From Photobacterium carnosum (GTDB taxonomy: Bacteria; Pseudomonadota; Gammaproteobacteria; Enterobacterales; Vibrionaceae), in NCBI RefSeq assembly GCF_002849605.1, contig NZ_NPIB01000027.1, forward strand, positions 1 to 64,000: a DNA stretch of 64,000 bases, in the 5' to 3' direction. The position numbers and the translations under genes are program-made. Of this stretch, positions 58,201-64,000 are shown one piece after another. The notes under the pieces are model-generated. The model had not been told where the DNA came from. It saw only the letters and a list, made by a program, of their open reading frames with translations, and searched no databases. The number at the start of each line of letters is the position of its first letter. Within the stretch, counting starts at the first letter, position 1.

Positions 58201-58535
58201 AATGGGCGAAAGAGATGGCTGCTGATGCTGAAATGGCATCTGGGTTAAACCTCTCTTCTGATGAAATCGCTTTCTATCGAGCGTTAGTGGTGAATGAAGC
58301 CTCTGTACGTGAACTGGGGGATGATACTTTACGGAACCTAGCTATTGAGTTAACGCAACAATTACGTAAGTCAGCAACAGTAGACTGGCAAAAACGAGAA
58401 AGTGTTCGAGCACGAATGCGTAACCTTGTTCGTCGCCTACTACGTCGCTGGAAGTACCCGCCAGATAAAGCAGACGAAGCTATTAAGCTCGTTCTTGAGC
58501 AAGCAGAAGTATTGGCTGACAGCTGGTATAAGTAA
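55275..58535 (+). CDS. hsdR: Type I restriction endonuclease subunit HsdR
   Basis: This motor and nuclease subunit cuts unmethylated DNA away from the site. The GTG at 55275 (AAGG 6 bp upstream) or the ATG at 55281 may be used; 1086 residues. The PD-(D/E)XK nuclease has D147 and E161-L-K163. The SF2 helicase has Walker A TQGSGKS (329-335), DEAH (436-439) and GFTGTPI, with AIARVNRVFKDK in motif VI. The length and domain order are normal, so restriction should be active. It ends the operon at a terminator. Confidence 0.97.
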   Translation: MVMITEDQLEQLCLDWFADQGYLYKNGYDIAPDGDTPERDDYHQVILKQRLLERLEILNPDLPSDCLSVVVNTVSTPDTPVLIKSNQAFHKYLIEGVPVEYSVFEDGETKTKHTHARLMDFNEPDNNEFLVVNQFTITGKKGNRRPDVVVFINGLPISVIELKNPADEHADIWNAYNQLQTYKEEISDLFVFNEALVVSDGWTARVGSLTANKERFLPWKTVTGEDDKPLLEFQLETMVRGFFKPDLLLDYIRYFILFETDHDSIIKKIAGYHQFHAVRAAVEATVKAKQADADLPMVAERMGKYQVQATKGLDKIKAGSGKAGVVWHTQGSGKSISMVCYASKLLQQPAMNNPTIVVVTDRNDLDSQLFNTFGMASGTLKQIPQQADDRDELRELLLGRQSGGIIFTTIQKFALLAEETEHPILSERANIVVVSDEAHRSQYGNKSKLVPVKDADGNITGSKYVFGYSKYMRDALPNASFIGFTGTPIAMDDKDTRGVFGEYVSVYDIQDAVDDGATVPIYYESRLAKLNINQDEIEELNDLVDDEISEEDETDTREKIKSQWATLEKLVGSEPRIAQVAQDLVTHFTTRTETFSGKAMIVAMSREICVDLYNAIVAIKPEWHHDDPDKGAIKIVMTGSASDKAKMQPHIHDKKTKKLFEKRYKDTNDELKLVIVRDMWLTGFDAPCCHTMYIDKPMKGHNLMQAIARVNRVFKDKPGGLVVDYIGIASELKKALKTYTTSQGKGQPTVDTAEAFAVLMEKIDIVRGMFATPVDGNVFNYRPDFETNALRLLPGAVNHLSGLSHTNSNGKEERDGKRRFLDVMAAMTKAFSLCNTMDETQGYKNEIAFYSAIKTAFVKHSTVDKKRSDEQRNSALKLILDNAIIADGVDDIFSMVGLDKPNIGLLSDEFLEDMKNMKEKNLAVELLEKLLRDEVKARMKNDVVQEKKYSDRIMATLQKYHNRSIETAQVIEELIKWAKEMAADAEMASGLNLSSDEIAFYRALVVNEASVRELGDDTLRNLAIELTQQLRKSATVDWQKRESVRARMRNLVRRLLRRWKYPPDKADEAIKLVLEQAEVLADSWYK

Positions 58536-58546
58536 GGTTTAAGTAT

Positions 58547-58575
58547 AAAGGCAAGTTTATAATACCTTGCCTTTT
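58547..58575 (+). terminator. Intrinsic terminator after hsdR
   Basis: AAAGGCAAG (58547-58555) / CTTGCCTTT (58566-58574) with a 10-nt loop and a short T-run. It lies 11 bp after the stop. Confidence 0.8.
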
Positions 58576-58891
58576 ATATATCAGCCCTGTTGAAACCAAC
58601 TTCGCCAATATCACTCTATATCTACGAACATCCCCGCCTATTTTACATAACATCTGTAATGACTACCAAATTTATAAGTTAATGAATAATCGTATTTTTT
58701 GTAATTAATCTGCAAATTAAATCCAAAGTGATAATTTAGAATCTAGTAACATCATTAACAAAATAACAATGTGAGTTTATCTCTGTTTTAATTTAGAAAA
58801 ACCCATTAAAACACCGGCTATTCTGTTCGTTTTGAATGAACAGCGATCACGTTGTTAGTGCAAGTTAGTAATGTCACATAACTCTCCCAGA
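58576..58891. other. Intergenic region between hsdR and the ISNCY-like element
   Basis: AT-rich and gene-free. An ATGTCACAT tract at 58871-58879 resembles the transposon end sequence nearby. Nothing else is evident. Confidence 0.4.
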
Positions 58892-60313
58892 TAGAAATGT
58901 CACACTGTGTCAGACTCTTTCATCAAGGTAATATTCATGGCTCGTTGTTGTGCGGCTCGGCTAATGTTCCTTTTACTTCGAGTTCGTTCCGGAGTGTTTT
59001 CTCTCTGGTCTTGGCTTTGCTTAGCAAAGGCGAGTACTGCACTTAGTCGTTTGTTATCAACGATGGCTGCTTGGTTTACCGTTCGAAGTTTATCGAAAAC
59101 AGAATAAGTTAATGGTTGGCCACAATGCTTAATACTAATGGTGCCATCAGGATAGTCGTAAACCATGATGGGTTTACCTATTAAACGGTTATTGGCATCG
59201 TTTGGCTCGATTAAGTAAACAACTTTATCGTATTGGATAGTGAGAGAGCGCGTGAGTACACGGCTTCGCTGACGAGCGAAGATATCATCAAGTTCACTTG
59301 ATGATTCTCGTAATGGGCGATGTGCGTCGTGGAGTGAATAGGGTGTTCGTGCAAAACGTTGATTAAAATCAGCAATAAATTCAGGTAACCAGGTGTTGGC
59401 TTCTTCAATCGAATCAATGCCAGCAAGACGCATTTCTTTAATCAGACGGTCTTGTAGTGTTTTATTAGCACGCTCTACACGTCCTTTTGCTTGAGAACTA
59501 TTAGCACAAATTAAATCGATGTTAAGTTCAAACAAAGCACGACCAAACTCAGTCATTTGCTTACCTGTTTTTACTTCACCGCGATTGAGTCTAAATACTG
59601 AATGTTTGTCGCTGTAAAAAGCGATAGGTTTTCCATGCTCTTCAATGTATTGGCGGGTGATATTCATGTAATCAAAGGTTGATTCAACATCACTAAATCG
59701 TAAGGTCATGAGTCGACCTGTCGCATCATCGATATACACGGTGAGACAACATTTCTCTGCTCGACCTTCAAACCAATCATGGTGAGAACCATCGATCTGT
59801 ACTAGTTCACCTAGGCATTCACGACGATAACGAGGTTGATAAACCTTTGGCTTTGCTTGACGTTTAGATATCCAAAAACCTTCCGCCATCATCCATTGAC
59901 GTAGCGTTTCAGTTGAGAGTTTTAGTTGGTGTTTTTCACGCAATTTTTTATTAGCAAATGTCGGTCCAAAATCGATATAGAACTGACGAACAATATCAAT
60001 CACACGCTGCTTAAATTCAGGTGTATAGCGCCGATTACTCGGCTTACCACGGCGTAATGAGACCAATCCCGCTGGACCTTGTCCGCGATATTGATTAACG
60101 AGGCGTTGGATATGTCGTCGAGATAATTTCAGTAACTCAGCAGCATCTTTTTGTCGAAGTCTTCGTTCACTAATATCACGAATAACATCAACTCGATTTA
60201 ATTCTTTTGGACTCATGGAAAGTAACATGGCACAGAGATCTATACGTGGCGAAAAACACCACCAAGTATACCAATATGTGACATCTCTAAGTTGGTAAAA
60301 AGTGACATTTCTA
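58892..60313 (-). mobile_element. ISNCY-like transposon (about 1.4 kb)
   Basis: Ends share TAGAAATGTCAC (58892-58903) and its exact complement (60302-60313). A second GTGACAT-CTCTAAGTTGG subterminal copy lies at 60278-60295, so each end has two related sites. One transposase fills the element. The exact outermost base and any target repeat cannot be fixed by eye. A related end occurs at 63521-63553. Confidence 0.65.
58900..60228 (-). CDS. ISNCY-family transposase
   Basis: Using the ATG at 60228 gives 442 residues. Residues about 15-45 form an HTH (RRLRQKDAAELLKLSRRHIQRLV), with a second DNA-binding part near 60-110. The DDE-type integrase core is visible: ELVQIDGSHHDWFEGRAEKC (first D), then AFYSDKHSVFR (second D) and ANSSQAKGRVERANKTLQDR with the final E. 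It is similar to ISNCY (ISDol1-type) and some IS481-like enzymes. A longer start at 60333 would extend into the terminal repeat and is rejected. The frame appears intact. Confidence 0.85.
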   Translation of the reverse strand: MLLSMSPKELNRVDVIRDISERRLRQKDAAELLKLSRRHIQRLVNQYRGQGPAGLVSLRRGKPSNRRYTPEFKQRVIDIVRQFYIDFGPTFANKKLREKHQLKLSTETLRQWMMAEGFWISKRQAKPKVYQPRYRRECLGELVQIDGSHHDWFEGRAEKCCLTVYIDDATGRLMTLRFSDVESTFDYMNITRQYIEEHGKPIAFYSDKHSVFRLNRGEVKTGKQMTEFGRALFELNIDLICANSSQAKGRVERANKTLQDRLIKEMRLAGIDSIEEANTWLPEFIADFNQRFARTPYSLHDAHRPLRESSSELDDIFARQRSRVLTRSLTIQYDKVVYLIEPNDANNRLIGKPIMVYDYPDGTISIKHCGQPLTYSVFDKLRTVNQAAIVDNKRLSAVLAFAKQSQDQRENTPERTRSKRNISRAAQQRAMNITLMKESDTV

Positions 60314-60429
60314 AATGGTTGCAACAAAACCACCAGATATAAACTATAAAGCTAAATCATAATAAACCGTTTAGCTATAAGAAATAGAATAATGTTTGCT
60401 CATTATATTTAGTGAATATTAAAAGGGTT

Positions 60430-60852
60430 TTAGTTTCTAACTTGTACATTAAGTTCATCGTAAGTAAAGTAACGATGACCCTGCCCAAGACCTTTAATTT
60501 TTTGAAATATTAAATCATGATGCTTATCTACTAAAATATCAGCTTCATTCGAGCATACTCCCCCAATAAAAATATAGCGTCCTTCTGTATCTAAAGAGTG
60601 GCAAAGATTTGTATTTACTGTCGAAAGTGTTGCGGTTACGTCCTCGATGACACAGGTTACTTTTCCTTTAATTACCCCAATAATACGTTTGACACGATGA
60701 GCCTTTTCACCACATTTCCATGCTTGTCTCGTCCCTAGTTCGTAACCATGCTTTTCTTTGCCTCGGTGGATGTGGACTACGATATTGAGATCTCTTTGAA
60801 CGAATGAAATATCATTATCTTTTATTTCTAACGATGTATTTGCTGTTGTCAT
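60430..60852 (-). pseudogene. Unknown gene lacking its 5' end
   Basis: The ATG-initiated part has 140 residues (MTTANTSLEIKDNDISFVQRD...), with no ribosome site. The same frame stays open upstream to 61029 with normal-looking protein (CDIEGKQRWGFHGELAPEN and IRVQLKYKTISAHFPKGAAN) but without any usable start, and a stop precedes it. The visible 199 codons are therefore probably the C-terminal part of a longer gene cut at its front, or one with a frameshift. No family is recognised. Confidence 0.5.
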
Positions 60853-61168
60853 TACTGTAGTTTCATCAAAATTTAAATACTTAATCGGGTTTGCAGCCCC
60901 CTTTGGGAAGTGAGCTGAAATGGTTTTATATTTAAGTTGAACTCTGATATTTTCTGGGGCTAGTTCACCATGAAATCCCCAACGCTGTTTCCCTTCAATA
61001 TCGCAATCATATTCGCATGTGAGAAATGTTTATCTATATTTAGGGCTTTAGGCTGATTGCCTAAACTGTAATAAGCTATTCTAAATTATTTGTAATCGCT
61101 AATTTAAAGCATGAAAATTTCATAAAATAGATTATTATTCATACATCAATGTAGATAAAGTACCCACC

Positions 61169-62143
61169 ATGACTACTAATAAAAAACCAACAGGGCTGAT
61201 TCATTCAATAGTTTTAGATTGTGAAGGAGGGATGCGCCAATTAGATTGGAATGAAATTCCCCATACTAAAGATAATTTATGGTTACACTTTGATTATACT
61301 GAACAAGAAGTTCATCAATGGTTCAAAGAACACAGTGGCTTAAATGAAATAGCTCAAGAAGTATTACTGAGTGATGATAGCCGTCCTCATATTATTAGAC
61401 AACATGATAATTTATTGGCGGTATTCCGAGGGATTAATTTAAATCCAAAATCAAGCCCTGAAGATATGGTTTCATTACGAATATGGACTAATGGAAGAAT
61501 ATTAATAAGTACCCGTAAACGTCGTTTATTATCAACAGGAGATATAATAGAATGTTTAACTGAAGGAAATGGCCCAATAAATATACCATTATTATTTATT
61601 TCATGGCTTGATCAAATTGTAAAACGGATGGCTGATACTATTGATAATCTTGAAGATAATTTGTTAGCTCAAGAATATCTTTTAGAAGATGAAGATCTAG
61701 GTTCAATTAGAGCGGAATTATTAAAAATACGAAAACAAAGTATTGGTATTCGTCGATATCTTACCCCTCAGCGTGAAGCTATGAATAAATTAATTAATGA
61801 ACCATTAACTTGGTTACACGAAATGTATCGTTTGAATTTAATAACTATAGCTGATCGTCAAATTAAGCATATTGAAGATATTGATGCTTTAAGAGAACGA
61901 TCGGGAATGGTTCAAGATGAAATTAACAACTTAATGTCAGAAAAAATGAATCATCGATCTTATGTATTAACTATTATTGCTGCTATTTTTTTACCTTTAG
62001 GATTCTTTACTGGATTAATGGGGATAAATGTTGGTGGGATGCCTGGAGTTGATAATATTAATGCATTTTGGATAGTTGTATTTATTTGTTTCTCTTTATG
62101 TTTTGGTCTTTTAGCTACATTTTTTTTGAAAAAATGGATTTGA
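61169..62143 (+). CDS. zntB: ZntB-type zinc transporter (CorA family)
   Basis: A 324-residue membrane protein of the CorA/MIT family. The cytoplasmic N-terminal domain has the family blocks LWLHFDYTE and SRPHIIRQHDNLLAVFRGIN, and a long helix (about 140-270) is followed by two membrane helices near 272-290 and 302-320. The loop reads GINVGGMPGVDN, the ZntB form of the GMN motif. It transports zinc (direction debated). It ends at a weak GGCCT/AGGCC hairpin (62167-62193). Confidence 0.9.
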   Translation: MTTNKKPTGLIHSIVLDCEGGMRQLDWNEIPHTKDNLWLHFDYTEQEVHQWFKEHSGLNEIAQEVLLSDDSRPHIIRQHDNLLAVFRGINLNPKSSPEDMVSLRIWTNGRILISTRKRRLLSTGDIIECLTEGNGPINIPLLFISWLDQIVKRMADTIDNLEDNLLAQEYLLEDEDLGSIRAELLKIRKQSIGIRRYLTPQREAMNKLINEPLTWLHEMYRLNLITIADRQIKHIEDIDALRERSGMVQDEINNLMSEKMNHRSYVLTIIAAIFLPLGFFTGLMGINVGGMPGVDNINAFWIVVFICFSLCFGLLATFFLKKWI

Positions 62144-62545
62144 AATAAATTTATTTGTGGGAGTTTGGCCTGATTTTAGATGTCGCCTAGGCCTTTCTCT
62201 TATACACAAATCTCCAGTGTCAAAACTGTTTTTTTTGAACTTCACTTCAATACCTCGATCAGGTCCTTTACTAGGAGATCAAGGGCGGTCATTATGAAAA
62301 TTGGCACACCGCAAAACTGGACTATTTAGGTGACCCAAGATAAACAAAACGATTAATGTTGTAACTTAATGAATTTGACCACTTCATAACGAACGTGGAG
62401 TAAAAAACATAATATATTTTGACTTGCTGTTATTAATTGGTAATATATTATCAATAAGTTAGCGATATTACTAATATTTATATTCAATTTGTTTTATATT
62501 AGACGTGTTTTTGTGTTGTCTGTATACGTGAATTAAGAGGGTTGT
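62144..62545. other. Intergenic region with a solo IS3-type end
   Basis: TTTGACCACTTCA at 62374-62386 equals the outer bases of the IS3-type end at 63551 in inverted orientation. The stretch 62270-62330 may be a decayed transposase piece. No gene is found; AT-rich DNA from 62400 should hold the mscS promoter. Confidence 0.4.
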
Positions 62546-63064
62546 ATGTCATTGTTTCAACATCCTATTATGTTTAAATTTTTAATTGGCATGACACTAT
62601 TTATCGTATATATAATATGTAAGGTGTTGATTTACAAGGCAATATCATCTCTTGCAAACGCCAAGGGTGTAAAGGTTCATAGGGCAAAATTCATACAGCG
62701 CAGCTTCAGTTTCTCATTGCTATTTATTTTAATATCGCTATTTTTAATCACAACAGGTATTGGCTATGGGGATGTATCTGTTTTTATATCTTCTATTTTT
62801 GCGGTTCTTGGTGTTGCATTTATCGCGCAATGGTCAATATTAAGTAACATTACTGCTAGTTTATTGATATTTTTTGTATTTCCTTACCGAGTTGGAGATG
62901 TGGTAAAAATAGTAGATAAAGATGAAGATATCAGTGGTGAGATTATTGACATAAGAATTTTTCACGTTTTGATTAAACATGATAACGGTAACTTAATAAC
63001 ATACCCCAATACATTGATACTGCAAAAAGCAGTGATAAAAATATCTAAACATAATTTAACATAA
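62546..63064 (+). CDS. Small MscS-type mechanosensitive channel
   Basis: A 172-residue inner-membrane protein. Three membrane helices (about 8-28, 50-70, 77-105) are followed by the MscS beta domain: SNITASLLIFFVFPYRVGDVVKI and TYPNTLILQKAVIKI are diagnostic. It is shorter than E. coli MscS (286) because the C-terminal vestibule is missing. It should release solutes on osmotic shock. A small membrane gene follows 12 bp later. Confidence 0.85.
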   Translation: MSLFQHPIMFKFLIGMTLFIVYIICKVLIYKAISSLANAKGVKVHRAKFIQRSFSFSLLFILISLFLITTGIGYGDVSVFISSIFAVLGVAFIAQWSILSNITASLLIFFVFPYRVGDVVKIVDKDEDISGEIIDIRIFHVLIKHDNGNLITYPNTLILQKAVIKISKHNLT

Positions 63065-63076
63065 TGGAATAGCCAT

Positions 63077-63286
63077 ATGAATAATAAAGTCATTAATATT
63101 ATATTATTATCAATATATCTGATTATATTTAGTGTTTTTTTTATGCTAAAAATGTATTTGTATTCTGTAATATCATTACATTTTATTCTTCTCGTTATAG
63201 CTATTATGAAATCATCCAATTGCAAAAGCGATAAAGATATATATAAGTCAAAAAAAAATATCATGTCACATTTTAAGTTAGGTTAA
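63077..63286 (+). CDS. Small membrane protein after mscS
   Basis: A 69-residue protein with two membrane helices (about 7-25, 29-45) and a basic tail (CKSDKDIYKSKKN). It lies 12 bp after the MscS gene, probably in one transcript. Unknown function. Confidence 0.5.
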   Translation: MNNKVINIILLSIYLIIFSVFFMLKMYLYSVISLHFILLVIAIMKSSNCKSDKDIYKSKKNIMSHFKLG

Positions 63287-63520
63287 TTATTGGGAAATTA
63301 CATGTGATTTTATTATTTACTTAATTTATGCAAAGACTCGGCTAAGAGAAGCGGAAAAGATTATTGTTGAAGGGTAAAATGAGTTATTTTTTGAGTTAGC
63401 ATAACATGTTTGTTTGTCTTTCCCTGTTTAAAATGTCTCCTTTTAAGGTAGTTCATTGTGGTGAAAATGGATTATAGAGTAGTGAAGTCAAGGCTTTTTT
63501 ACTACGTGTCAGCCCTACTT

Positions 63521-63550
63521 TAAAATGTGACATTCCTCCAACTTAGAAAT

Positions 63551-63553
<3 letters not shown>
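63521..63553. repeat. ISNCY-like element end remnant
   Basis: Reads (minus strand) CACATTTCTAAGTTGG then AATGTCACATTTTA. This has the same two-site order as the right end of the element at 58892-60313 (GTGACATCTCTAAGTTGG...). No transposase remains here. Confidence 0.5.

Positions 63554-64000
<447 letters not shown>

Overview
This window looks like a large part of a conjugative plasmid, or an assembly containing one, from a marine gammaproteobacterium. Vibrionaceae, and Photobacterium in particular, is the best guess. The reasons are moderate AT richness, the insertion-sequence types, H-NS and KfrA accessory proteins, and a complete F-type (MPF-F) transfer system with a MOBF relaxase. The taxonomic call is inference, because no rRNA or tRNA gene is present to anchor it.

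Layout: 0.3-1.6 kb holds a small ParA/ParB partition cassette bracketed by copies of a TGTATTAC motif. 1.6-7.5 kb is a leading-region-like stretch of small genes: a stand-alone winged-helix protein, an ArdC antirestriction protein, an H-NS homologue, a YubB-like protein and several unknowns, with many short palindromes. 7.5-8.5 kb is non-coding apart from palindromes; it is the best place for oriT, and it runs into an operator array before a TraM-like relaxosome gene. From 8.9 to 37.4 kb the minus strand carries almost the whole transfer apparatus, read from right to left: traA-L-E-K-B-V-C, trbI, traW, traU, an EndA-like nuclease, trbC, traN, traF, trbB, traH, traG, traD and traI. Small unknown genes are interspersed. 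The operon seems to start from a promoter with operator near 38.3 kb. It has a roughly 900-nt leader carrying a perfect rRNA-type boxA and then an intrinsic terminator before traA.

38.4-40.3 kb is the replication module on the plus strand: a strong promoter, a structured RNA ending in a terminator, an overlapping leader peptide, a RepA-type initiator and a perfect DnaA box. 41.1-42.2 kb is a KfrA-like coiled-coil protein with its operator. 42.2-47.3 kb is mobile: an IS6-family element, then an ascorbate-type PTS operon (IIB-IIC-IIA) bracketed by inverted remnants of an IS1595-family element, then an internally deleted IS66-family element.

47.8-58.6 kb is a defence island. It contains a GIY-YIG protein, two unknown small genes, an odd protein that fuses a degenerate N6-methylase to an HsdS-type target-recognition domain, and then a complete type I restriction-modification operon hsdM-hsdS-(HrgA-like)-hsdR. 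58.9-64 kb contains an ISNCY-like transposon, a gene remnant lacking its start, a ZntB-type transporter, a small MscS-type channel with a membrane partner, and the end of an IS3-family transposase that runs off the window.

How it fits together: ParA/ParB, RepA and KfrA maintain the replicon. H-NS and ArdC ease establishment in a new host. TraM-like protein, TraI and TraD process DNA at oriT and deliver it to the F-type channel and pilus. The restriction island protects the host and may stabilise the plasmid. The PTS, zinc-transport and channel genes are cargo.
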